From positions 1 to 64,000 of the forward strand of contig CAMTVQ010000009.1 in NCBI GenBank assembly GCA_947085255.1: a stretch of 64,000 bases of DNA, given 5' to 3'. Shown piece by piece: positions 33,812 through 42,172 of the stretch. Source of the DNA: CAMTVQ01 sp947085255 (GTDB lineage Bacteria > Bacteroidota > Bacteroidia > Sphingobacteriales > Sphingobacteriaceae). Each line of letters begins with the position of its first letter. Positions within the stretch are counted from its first letter, which is position 1. A program made the translations under genes and the position numbers. Under the pieces are notes generated by a model that made no database searches, had not been told where the DNA came from, and was given only the letters and a program-made list of their open reading frames with translations.

Positions 33812-33876
33812 GTGCGGCTGGCTATTATGTCGTTTGTTGGTCGGTTCATTGATGCACTGACGGTCTGTTAGGGTTG

Positions 33877-33953
33877 CTTGTAACTTACTTATATGCGCTA
33901 CAAACCTTCGTAAAGCCGGCGTATTTGGTCGGCTTTACGAAGGTTTGTAGCGC
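33877..33953. repeat. Terminal attC-like site R9 with long hairpin
   Basis: CTTGTAAC (33877-33884) matches in inverse the right tip of R8, so it closes cassette 8. It is followed by a perfect 24-bp inverted repeat (33895-33918 and 33930-33953) with an 11-base loop. No GTT core follows the right arm, unlike R1-R8. Composition changes to the right-hand chromosome type after this point. It could also serve as a terminator. Confidence 0.65.
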
Positions 33954-34021
33954 TAATCTTTAAAGGTAAAAATTTATAGCTAATTAAAAAGAGAACTGCT
34001 TTTTTGCTATGGTCTTATAAA

Positions 34022-34059
34022 AACAAAGGGCTGTATTCTTCCGAATACAGCCCTTTGTT
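34022..34059. terminator. Terminator after the DUF1501 gene
   Basis: A 17-bp perfect stem AACAAAGGGCTGTATTC with its complement and a 4-base loop, 20 bases past the minus-strand stop codon. Confidence 0.8.
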
Positions 34060-34079
34060 AGCCTCACACTAATCCCCTT

Positions 34080-35753
34080 TTACTGAACCAGCATTTTATT
34101 ACTTAACTCTCTGTTTTTAGTGCGTATTTTATATACATACACGCCCTTAGCTAAGCCCTCTGCCACAAATTTTACCTCGTGATTTCCCTGAGGGTAAAAC
34201 CCGCTAGCTACGTTAGTAATTAATTGTCCGTTGGCATTAAACACATCTATTTGAATGTCTTCGCCTGCAGAGGTAAACGGAATGGTTGTTTCGGTACTTA
34301 CCGGATTAGGGTAATTCGCTCTTGCTGCAACCACCGCTGCATTTTGGTTTACTGCCGAAGTACTACGTGGTACAAATCCCGTTTTAAACAGTGGCAAGTT
34401 TGCATGAAAACCTAAATCGTTCATATCCTGCGCTACGCTGTTCTCATCCTCAAACGTTTTGTTAAATATTCCATTAATATCTGTAGTGGGTACGGCAAAC
34501 CATTGGTGTAATATAGAAGCATAAATAGAACGGTAATCAAACTGTAGTGGTAAATCAGATTCTACATAGTCGCCTGCTTGGTTGTACACTTGTGGATTAC
34601 CACCCAACATAGCCGCATTGGCATGTTTACCAAATACAAACATCGGACCTGTTGTACCGTGATCGGTACCAAAAGTGGTATTCGATTTTATAGTACGTCC
34701 AAACTCTGAGAAGGTAAACCCGAACACTTTTTCATCCAAGGTATCTCCATTCAAATCTGTTTGCGCTGCTAAGTCATCCTGAAACGCTGCAACCGCATCG
34801 GCAATCGATTTCCACAAATTAACGTGGTATCCTGTTGAAGGATCTGCAGTATCGTGTTGGTTGGAGTGGGTATCGAATCCGCCTGCATTTACCAAGTAAA
34901 TTTTTGTGCCTAAGCCGCCACTTATCAAACGCGCTACCGATTTTAACTGGTTTGCCAAATTGCTATTTGGGTAAGCACCTACATTTTTTCCTTTTCCATG
35001 TGCAGTATATACCGCACTGTTAAATTGGTTCGATTGGTCAATTACTCCTCGTACAAATTCTAATTCGCCGCCATAAAAAGAGTTTGGAGCTGTATCGTTG
35101 TTACCAGTAATGTAGCCATTGTTTTTTGACGGGTCTTGCACCGCCAATCCATGGTTTGTATCAGCTCCTAAAAAAACAGGGGAAGATACCGAGCCAATGG
35201 TAATAGCCAAAGGACCTTTGTATGGATTGTTGTAATAGTTGGGATACTGTGTTTCTAAATCGCGCCCTGCCCAACCAGTAGTATCCACTACATTCGAATC
35301 CGAACCAGTTAGCCAAATATCGGTAGCTCTAAAGTGAGAAAAATCGGGGTTTTTGTAACCCACACCTTGAATTAATCCCAGTTTTTCTTCCGAAAATAAG
35401 CGTTTAAAAGCCGTCATTCCTGGACTTAGGCGTGTACCCACATATTGGTCTACTCCGTTTAGTTCCAACTTCAAGCCTTTTGATTCTGGAATTAAAATAT
35501 TTGATCGCCCTCCTTGTGTGTTGTCCAAACTCAAATAAGCGTATTGGTCTATCGGCAAAACGGTGTTTACCCCATCGTTACCGCCAAATAATTGTACAAT
35601 TACCAATATTCTATCGTCGGCAAGTGTAGCACCTCTGGCAGCCAACGCTTTTAGTAGCGATGAATTAGCCAATGCTTGAACGGGCATTCCGTTGAGTAAA
35701 AGTGGAACCGCAGCAACCGGGGCTGTGTATCTTATAAAGTCTCTTCTTTTCAT
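34080..35753 (-). CDS. DUF1501 protein with T9SS C-terminal sorting domain
   Basis: 557 residues. A twin-arginine-type leader (MKRRDFIRYTAPVAAVPLLL) is followed by a DUF1501 alkaline-phosphatase-like fold: DRILVIVQLFGGNDGVNTV (about 46-64), a later Asp/His pair in GGFDTHSNQ and GRTIKSNTTFGTDHG. The final 80 residues (YPNPVSTETTIPF to KGVYVYKIRTKNRELSNKML) are a type A sorting domain, predicting export to the surface by type IX secretion. It is paired with the DUF1800 gene upstream, a common partnership; the substrate is unknown. Confidence 0.9.
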   Translation of the reverse strand: MKRRDFIRYTAPVAAVPLLLNGMPVQALANSSLLKALAARGATLADDRILVIVQLFGGNDGVNTVLPIDQYAYLSLDNTQGGRSNILIPESKGLKLELNGVDQYVGTRLSPGMTAFKRLFSEEKLGLIQGVGYKNPDFSHFRATDIWLTGSDSNVVDTTGWAGRDLETQYPNYYNNPYKGPLAITIGSVSSPVFLGADTNHGLAVQDPSKNNGYITGNNDTAPNSFYGGELEFVRGVIDQSNQFNSAVYTAHGKGKNVGAYPNSNLANQLKSVARLISGGLGTKIYLVNAGGFDTHSNQHDTADPSTGYHVNLWKSIADAVAAFQDDLAAQTDLNGDTLDEKVFGFTFSEFGRTIKSNTTFGTDHGTTGPMFVFGKHANAAMLGGNPQVYNQAGDYVESDLPLQFDYRSIYASILHQWFAVPTTDINGIFNKTFEDENSVAQDMNDLGFHANLPLFKTGFVPRSTSAVNQNAAVVAARANYPNPVSTETTIPFTSAGEDIQIDVFNANGQLITNVASGFYPQGNHEVKFVAEGLAKGVYVYKIRTKNRELSNKMLVQ

Positions 35754-35769
35754 ATCAATCTGTTTTGGG

Positions 35770-37494
35770 TTAAGCTAATTGAAATTCGGCCATATTAAAC
35801 AGCAAGTGCAAAAATTTAACAATACGTTGCTTAGCCACATTATTGCCTAAGGCTATACTTTCTACCCACTCGTTTGTCCACTCGCTATCTGCAAGGCTAC
35901 CCATCAATTCGGTTTGTAAGGTTTGGCGTTGCTGCATAGTAACTCCCTGCGGGAATAGCACTGCTACCAACTTATCAATTACTTTATTTACATCGGTAAC
36001 ATCACTTTGGCACAGTTCTATTAAAAACAGGTTAGCGTTAAACTCGGTAAATACCTCTACTCCATTTTCTACTGGTGCGCTTACATGAACGGGTTTGTAG
36101 CTAATTTTTTTGAACAAATAGGTATCTACAAACTCAAAGCGCTTAAGCAACGTTACGGTATTTAACCATGTTTGGTGAAATGCTGGTGTTTGGTAATATG
36201 CTTTCCAACCTGCTACGTTTGGTGGATCGAGTAAGTCCATTTGCAACTCAACCATGTACCTGTGTAATGATAATGCAAAGGTATGGCGTCCCTGCGGTGT
36301 AGCATTAATACGTGTTCTATCTACTGTTTGGTAGGTTTGGCGTACGGTACCCACTACAAAATCTACTGGACTTTTAATTAAACAGCCCATTATCAAGGAA
36401 TCGTAAAAATGTTCGCTGCTTAGCAGTATAGCCATTACTGGGGCTATCTCGTAATTGTTATCTACAAACATTTGCGCCAAGGGTACAATTACATTTTGCT
36501 CTGTAGTAGCGTCAATATCGTAATACACAAACCACCGATATATTTCACGAATGATATTTTCTGACGTTGCTTGCTTAGCAAAAATCATTTCCATTACATC
36601 ATTCATCTCCAACGAGTACTCTATTGGCAATGCACGTTGTATAATGGCATTATTAAAGTGTGCCGAAAACTTTTTCTGTCCAGTATCGTGTGCTGCTGAA
36701 CTAAATCCAGTAAATGGTAAAACAGATAGTCCGTTGCCACCCGCTATAGTAACCCAACCTGTTAAAGCACGTGCTACTTCTATTACATCTTGCTCGTCGT
36801 AGTTTTTTGCTCCCGTTGGTGTTTCTCTACCAAGGGTAAATAGCTCCATTAACTCGCGGGCAAAATCTTCGTTTGGTGATCCCTTTTTATTCTGATTTCC
36901 GTGCAGATAAACCAATGTAGCAGCACATTTAGAAAATTCGAGCATTAGGGTTTTAAAATTACCCAAGCCTTTGTTGCGCAGTAGCTGCAAATACTCATAA
37001 GACATGCGCGGATCATCAACACCATTAAGGCTTGTTACCAAATGATTGTGCCAAAACAAGGTCATTTTTTCTTGAAGATGCACGTCTTGATTGAGCATTT
37101 TATCAATCCACCAACCCTTTAGCGACTGCTTACGAAACTCCAATGATGCTTTAGGCTCGAGACTGTTTACCCAATGCAAATCTTGCGGCACTTCATAGTT
37201 AAGTGGGGGTAAGTCTACCGTGGTGCGTGGATCTATTAACCGCTCTAATGTTTTTTGTAGTCCGTCCTCTACTGCTTGTTTTATCTCGGCATCTGTAGGG
37301 CCAAATAAGGTACGGCGCAGTAAATGACCAGCTCGCTGGTAATCCCAAACCCCATTGTACCGAGCTAAACCAGAGGTTGGCCGTTGTGGCACAACTTTTG
37401 CACCTGTAGTTGAACTCGACTTCGAGGTTGTGGTTTCGGTTAGGGTTTCGCCAACAACCTGCAGCGAAGACGAGAAAAAATTTCTTCTATCCAT
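35770..37494 (-). CDS. DUF1800 family protein
   Basis: 574 residues, mostly helical. Typical motifs are HLLRRTLFGPTDAEI (about 57-71), MTLFWHNHLVT (about 142), NEDFARELMELFTLG (about 206-220) and NVAGWKAYY (about 420). The function of the family is not established; it is regularly encoded next to DUF1501 proteins. The DUF1501 gene follows after 16 bases, so they form an operon. There is no clear signal peptide beyond MDRRNFFSSSLQ. Confidence 0.9.
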   Translation of the reverse strand: MDRRNFFSSSLQVVGETLTETTTSKSSSTTGAKVVPQRPTSGLARYNGVWDYQRAGHLLRRTLFGPTDAEIKQAVEDGLQKTLERLIDPRTTVDLPPLNYEVPQDLHWVNSLEPKASLEFRKQSLKGWWIDKMLNQDVHLQEKMTLFWHNHLVTSLNGVDDPRMSYEYLQLLRNKGLGNFKTLMLEFSKCAATLVYLHGNQNKKGSPNEDFARELMELFTLGRETPTGAKNYDEQDVIEVARALTGWVTIAGGNGLSVLPFTGFSSAAHDTGQKKFSAHFNNAIIQRALPIEYSLEMNDVMEMIFAKQATSENIIREIYRWFVYYDIDATTEQNVIVPLAQMFVDNNYEIAPVMAILLSSEHFYDSLIMGCLIKSPVDFVVGTVRQTYQTVDRTRINATPQGRHTFALSLHRYMVELQMDLLDPPNVAGWKAYYQTPAFHQTWLNTVTLLKRFEFVDTYLFKKISYKPVHVSAPVENGVEVFTEFNANLFLIELCQSDVTDVNKVIDKLVAVLFPQGVTMQQRQTLQTELMGSLADSEWTNEWVESIALGNNVAKQRIVKFLHLLFNMAEFQLA

Positions 37495-37758
37495 AACAAT
37501 AGTAATTTGTCACCGTTACGCCCCACGTTGCAATAAGTTTCGTTATTCAAAAAAATACTTCTTTTTGTGCTTTTTGGCTGTTTCTATACTGTTATTATAA
37601 ATGGTAATGCCTTACCGCTGGATATACCTAAAACACTTTCATGTATTTGAGGTTATTGCTTATCATTGAATAACAGTAATTATATTTCCCATCATTACAC
37701 GCACATTAAAAAGCCTTAAATGATGCGTATCATGCCTACATACTTAAATAGCTTTTAG

Positions 37759-38715
37759 ATGAAATTAGTAGTACCTAGACGTTGGATGAAACAAACGTTA
37801 CGCATGGCAGCCTTGTACAATATTGTATGGGGAGTAACTATTATTGTGTTTCCGTATTGGTTTTTTGATTTTTTTGCCCTAAAACACCCTACCTATACTC
37901 CCATTTGGCAAGGCTTAGGAATGATAGTTGGTGTTTTTGGAATTGGCTATTTTGCAGCTGCTACTAAGCCTTATATCCATTGGCCCATTATTTTAGTAGG
38001 CTTTTTGGGTAAAATATTGGGCACGCTTGGCTTTCTTTATTTTTATTCTTCTGGCACCTTGCCTTCCGCTTTTGGGAGTATTATACTAATAAACGATTTG
38101 CTTTGGCTCATTCCTTTTGCTATTATATTAGTTGGTGCTTTTGAGTATGCGCAAGCAAATAGAGAATTGATGGCTTATAGCTTGCACGAAAAACGCTTGC
38201 GTTCGCTAAGCACCATTATTGTTAATACTGGAGAAAATTTGCAGGATTTATCCGATACAAACCCTGTTTTACTCATATTCTTACGTCATTTTGGATGTAC
38301 TTTTTGCCGCGAAGCTTTGGCAGAGATAGCTAAACAACGCACAGAAATTGAAGCAAATGGCACACAAATAGTATTGGTGCACATGGTAGATGAAGATGTT
38401 GCCGAAAATCATTTGAAAAAATACCCATTAACGGATATTGCGCATATTAGCGACCCTGACAGAACGGTGTACAATGCATTTGGGTTAAATACCGGCAGTT
38501 TTTTACAACTTTTTGGTTTGCCCGTTATTTTACGTGGCTTAAAAGCTGGTGTTGCCGATGGGCATTCTATTGGTGGTTTTGTAGGCAATGGCTTTCAAAT
38601 GCCAGGTGTATTTCTAATCAGTAAGGGCATGATTGTGCAATCCTTTACCCATACCACAGCAGCAGATAGACCTGATTACGTAGAACTTTCTAAAGCCTGC
38701 GAACTGGATTATTAG
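37759..38715 (+). CDS. Membrane protein fused to an AhpC/TSA-like redoxin domain
   Basis: 318 residues. Four hydrophobic helices (about 14-34, 50-68, 74-92 and 100-122) are followed by a thioredoxin-fold domain with RHFGCTFCREAL (CxxC near 179-182) and GVFLISKGMIV near the end. The redoxin part is like SelL/AhpC-TSA_2 proteins. The fusion suggests a membrane-bound thiol oxidoreductase or peroxidase. The gene is monocistronic and overlaps the 3' end of the convergent S4 gene by four bases. Confidence 0.75.
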   Translation: MKLVVPRRWMKQTLRMAALYNIVWGVTIIVFPYWFFDFFALKHPTYTPIWQGLGMIVGVFGIGYFAAATKPYIHWPIILVGFLGKILGTLGFLYFYSSGTLPSAFGSIILINDLLWLIPFAIILVGAFEYAQANRELMAYSLHEKRLRSLSTIIVNTGENLQDLSDTNPVLLIFLRHFGCTFCREALAEIAKQRTEIEANGTQIVLVHMVDEDVAENHLKKYPLTDIAHISDPDRTVYNAFGLNTGSFLQLFGLPVILRGLKAGVADGHSIGGFVGNGFQMPGVFLISKGMIVQSFTHTTAADRPDYVELSKACELDY

Positions 38716-38921
38716 GCAACTACCGAAATAGTTGTTTCGTTGAAGACAACTGTATCTCCCGCACGTACTTTTTTGCGTTTTTGTAGCTCAATCTCTCCAT
38801 TTACTAGTACAGCTCCTTCGGTAATAAACGTATTAGACTCGCCGCCTGAGGCAACCAAGTTTACTATTTTTAGTAGCTTGTTTAGCTCTATGTATTCGTG
38901 ATTTTGTAGACTAAATTCCAT
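38712..38921 (-). CDS. Small S4-domain RNA-binding protein
   Basis: 69 residues, essentially one S4 fold: YIELNKLLKIVNLVASGGES, then ITEGAVLVNGE and RKKVRAGDTVVF. Members (YaaA/RqcP-like) bind structured RNA, often rRNA or stalled 50S subunits. The convergent redoxin gene overlaps its stop codon. Its upstream region carries several TCGACAYG motifs shared with the fic gene. Confidence 0.85.
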   Translation of the reverse strand: MEFSLQNHEYIELNKLLKIVNLVASGGESNTFITEGAVLVNGEIELQKRKKVRAGDTVVFNETTISVVA

Positions 38922-38956
38922 TTTTTTATGTGTTTATTGAATGATATGAATTAAAC

Positions 38957-39018
38957 ACATGTCGGTTTTTTTTGATTATTTCGACACGTTTTATATATGT
39001 GTCGATACAATCGACATG
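38957..39018. promoter_or_regulatory. Cluster of TCGACAYG motifs before the S4 gene / after fic
   Basis: Copies or inverse copies are CATGTCGG (38958-38965), TCGACACG (38981-38988), TGTGTCGA (38998-39005) and TCGACATG (39011-39018). They lie upstream of the S4 gene and just past the fic stop codon. The same motif occurs three times on the other side of fic (40191-40238). Confidence 0.6.
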
Positions 39019-39045
39019 TTCTTTTTTAATACTCTACTTGATTTA

Positions 39046-40137
39046 TTACTCAGCTAACACCTTCATCAAACCTTCGTTAATATAGTAAACTTCCTTACCC
39101 AACTTAATAGAGCCTAATAATCCAGCTTTTTCTAGTTTTTTTAAATACTCGGCTGCTGTTTGGCGTTTAGCAATGCCATTTTCCTCCAACACACTTATTT
39201 TTATGTAGGGATAGCTATACAGCAAATCCACGAACTCTTTTGTGTAAGATGATTTTAAAGTTGCTTTAATTAATGGTTGAGCCTCTTCCTTTAGTTTAAG
39301 TATTGTATTTATTTTTTTTAGCGTCATTTGAGCTGTTTCTCCTACGCCTTGTAATACAAATCTTACCCAGCCAATCCAATTTCCATTTTCGGTTATCTCA
39401 CGTAACAATCTATAATAATCGGGCTTGTTTTGAATAATGTACCTACTTAAATTAAGAATGGGCAATCCGAGCAAATCCTTATTAATGAGATACAGCACAT
39501 TTAATATTCTACCCGTACGTCCGTTACCATCACTAAATGGATGTATAGCCTCAAATTGATAGTGAATCAGTGCCATCTTAACCAAGGGATCTAAACTGCA
39601 ATAGGTATCATCGTTTATAAATTTTTCGAGTTGAGCCAGCTTTTCTCTAATAATTTGCTCGCCTTCTGGTGGTGTATATACTATGGCTTGTGTAGTAGGA
39701 TTAGCCAATTTTGTACCCGGGTTTTTTAGTATATTTTCATCTGTATCCCTTAACTTTTGCATAACACCAACCAGCAAGTTTGTGGTAATTAGTTGCGTTT
39801 TTACAATTTCATCCAAACCCCAATACATAGCTTTTCGGTATTGAATTACCTCTTTGGCAGCTAGATTTTTGATGTTATCCGTTAGATTTAATGATGCCTT
39901 ATACAACTCATCCTGAGTGGTTACTATGTTTTCAATAGCACTCGACTCTTTGCTTTCTTGCAACACAATGGTATTTAAAAGCAAATTAGGATTAGGTAGT
40001 GTTTGGCAATATCCCTTTAGTTCGGCCAATAATTTATTAGCTTGTATGCTTAGCTTAAAAATTTCGGGGGTTTCTAAATCTGCCTGTGGAGGTAAATCTG
40101 GCAAGGTATTGTACGGTGTTCCTCTATTAAAACTCAT
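39046..40137 (-). CDS. Fic domain protein (AMPylase-type) with winged-helix C-terminus
   Basis: 363 residues. The Fic catalytic loop is HPFSDGNGRTGR (about 195-206), and the N-terminal self-inhibiting motif is SSAIEN (about 66-71), so it is a class II Fic whose activity is normally held off. The C-terminus (about 300-363) is a winged helix (RQTAAEYLKKLEKAGLL). The family transfers AMP from ATP to protein hydroxyls. No antitoxin gene is needed or seen. TCGACAYG motifs on both flanks suggest regulation, perhaps by its own winged helix. Confidence 0.9.
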   Translation of the reverse strand: MSFNRGTPYNTLPDLPPQADLETPEIFKLSIQANKLLAELKGYCQTLPNPNLLLNTIVLQESKESSAIENIVTTQDELYKASLNLTDNIKNLAAKEVIQYRKAMYWGLDEIVKTQLITTNLLVGVMQKLRDTDENILKNPGTKLANPTTQAIVYTPPEGEQIIREKLAQLEKFINDDTYCSLDPLVKMALIHYQFEAIHPFSDGNGRTGRILNVLYLINKDLLGLPILNLSRYIIQNKPDYYRLLREITENGNWIGWVRFVLQGVGETAQMTLKKINTILKLKEEAQPLIKATLKSSYTKEFVDLLYSYPYIKISVLEENGIAKRQTAAEYLKKLEKAGLLGSIKLGKEVYYINEGLMKVLAE

Positions 40138-40190
40138 GGCTATGGTTTTGAACTACCCCTTTTGTTTATTAAATCGATACAAAGAAATAA

Positions 40191-40238
40191 CGTGTCGAAA
40201 ATAAACAAAAAAATCGACACGAAATAACAACGTGTCGA
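40191..40238. promoter_or_regulatory. TCGACACG motif cluster upstream of fic
   Basis: CGTGTCGA (40191-40198), TCGACACG (40214-40221) and CGTGTCGA (40231-40238) are spaced 23 and 17 bases apart, start to start, with alternating orientation, 54-101 bases before the fic start and close to the end of the ABC gene. They form inverted pairs and are likely operators. Confidence 0.6.
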
Positions 40239-40261
40239 TTTCATAAACATATTCGTACAGA

Positions 40262-42022
40262 TTATACTATTACTGTTTCGCGCTTACGCTCACCAATTTG
40301 TTGCCTCCACATAGCATAATACAGTCCTTTTTCTTCCAACAACTGGTTGTGCCCACCTGCTTCTACTATCTGCCCACGCTCCAGTACAAATATTTTATCG
40401 GCGTGCATAATGGTAGATAAACGGTGTGCAATAAGTATCGTGATGTGCTCTTTACCCAATGATATATTGCGGATAGTTTCGTTTATTTCTTCCTCGGTAA
40501 TAGAATCTAAGGCCGAGGTGGCCTCATCAAATACCATTAATTGTGGCTTGCGTAGCAGGGCACGAGCAATAGATAAGCGCTGTTTCTCCCCACCTGATAC
40601 TTTTACACCACCCTCGCCAATAATGGTATCTAAGCCCTTATCTGCACGCGACAACAAATTTTGACAGGCCGCCATTTCCAACACACGCATACAATCTGCA
40701 TCTGTTGCTGTTGGGTTTACAAACAACAGGTTTTCGCGAATACTGCCCGAAAATAGCTGCGTATCTTGTGTAACAAACCCTATTTGCTCGCGCAATTCAT
40801 CTAAGTCAATATCTTTAAAAGAGTGATTATTGTATAAAATATCGCCTGCATCTGGTCGGTACAAGCCTACCAATAGTTTTACCAAAGTAGTTTTACCCGA
40901 GCCCGATGGACCTACAAAGGCAAAAGTCTCCCCCTTGTTTATCGTAAAGCTAATGTCTTGCAAAGCTGGCGTACTAGCCGATTGATGTTTAAAGCTTACC
41001 TTATCAAATTGCAGTGTAGCCACCTTAGTTACCTTTACAGGATTCGCTGCACGTGGTTCCTTAGGCATATTTAGTATCTCCTGAAAATTTTGGAAGGATA
41101 CTTCGGCTTCTCGGTAAATATTAATAACATTCCCCAATTCTTGTAACGGACCAAAAATGAAGAAGGAATAAATCATGAGGGAGAAAAATTGCCCAACGGT
41201 AATTTCTTGACGAAAAATGAGATAGAGCATCATAAATAAAATGCTGGTTCGCAAAAAGTTTACCGTAGTGCCTTGCACAAAACTTAAACTACGGATGTAT
41301 TTTACCTTTTTTAGTTCTAGATTGAGGATTTTACCTGTAGTGGCATTCAATCGGGTAATTTCTTGACTGGCTAAACCTAAGCTCTTTACCAACTCTATAT
41401 TACGTAACGATTCGGTAGTAGCACCTGCTAAAGCTGTTGTTTCTGCAACAATTACCTTTTGCATTTTCTTTATTTTTTTACTGAGTGTAGAGCTCAGAAA
41501 ACCTAAAATGGGTATGGTGCCAAAAAATACTGGAGCAATAAGCCAATGCACATTTATGGAATAAATCACCACAAAAATTACTCCTACTAAACTGGTAAAT
41601 ACAATATTGATACCCGCAGAAACCAAGCGTTCCATATCGGCACGTACTTTTTGGAGTTTGCCCAAAGTTTCGCCACTTCGTTGGTCTTCAAACTGCTCAT
41701 AAGACAATGATAAGGAGTGCTTCAAGCCATCGGCATACATTTCGGCACCTACTTTTTGTACAATTACGTTTACAAAATAGTCTTGAAAGTTTTTAGCTAC
41801 CCGCGATACAAAAGCTACACCTACGGCAGCACCCAATAGTTTGATGATACCTCGTATAAACTCGTCGTAACTAAGTTCTTTATACTTCATGGCATACTCA
41901 TCTATCACATGCCTAAAAATAAGCGGATCTAACAAAGAAAAAACCTGATTGATAGTGGCTAAAAACAAAGCCAGCACCAGCAATTGCCAATAGCGCTTAA
42001 GATATACTTTTAGTATTTGCAT
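40262..42022 (-). CDS. ABC exporter, ATPase fused to permease
   Basis: 586 residues, a half-transporter working as a homodimer. Six membrane helices lie in 1-310. The ATPase domain has Walker A GPSGSGKTTL (about 367-376), signature VSGGEKQRLS (about 470) and Walker B LMVFDEATSALD (about 490), followed by the H-loop AHRLST. MsbA-like exporters carry lipids, peptides or drugs; the substrate is unknown. It lies between metK and fic, all on the minus strand. Confidence 0.9.
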   Translation of the reverse strand: MQILKVYLKRYWQLLVLALFLATINQVFSLLDPLIFRHVIDEYAMKYKELSYDEFIRGIIKLLGAAVGVAFVSRVAKNFQDYFVNVIVQKVGAEMYADGLKHSLSLSYEQFEDQRSGETLGKLQKVRADMERLVSAGINIVFTSLVGVIFVVIYSINVHWLIAPVFFGTIPILGFLSSTLSKKIKKMQKVIVAETTALAGATTESLRNIELVKSLGLASQEITRLNATTGKILNLELKKVKYIRSLSFVQGTTVNFLRTSILFMMLYLIFRQEITVGQFFSLMIYSFFIFGPLQELGNVINIYREAEVSFQNFQEILNMPKEPRAANPVKVTKVATLQFDKVSFKHQSASTPALQDISFTINKGETFAFVGPSGSGKTTLVKLLVGLYRPDAGDILYNNHSFKDIDLDELREQIGFVTQDTQLFSGSIRENLLFVNPTATDADCMRVLEMAACQNLLSRADKGLDTIIGEGGVKVSGGEKQRLSIARALLRKPQLMVFDEATSALDSITEEEINETIRNISLGKEHITILIAHRLSTIMHADKIFVLERGQIVEAGGHNQLLEEKGLYYAMWRQQIGERKRETVIV

Positions 42023-42129
42023 GAAATTGTACAGTTATAGTGGATGAAAAACAGCAGCACTTATTACGGCAAAAGTAGTAATTATACGGTCAGTATTTAA
42101 TGGATATGCTGTAGCTAGGTCATAAAAAA

Positions 42130-42152
42130 GGGTGGCTATTTATTAGCCACCC
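42130..42152 (-). terminator. metK terminator
   Basis: Perfect stem GGGTGGCTA / TAGCCACCC with a 5-base loop, followed on the minus strand by a T run, 20 bases after the metK stop. Confidence 0.85.
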
Positions 42153-42172
42153 CTGTAATTAAATTTTGCTAT

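Noticed and set aside
10747..33953. CRISPR array
   Set aside because: The repeats are over 120 bases, imperfectly palindromic and separated by whole genes. No short regular spacers and no cas genes are present.
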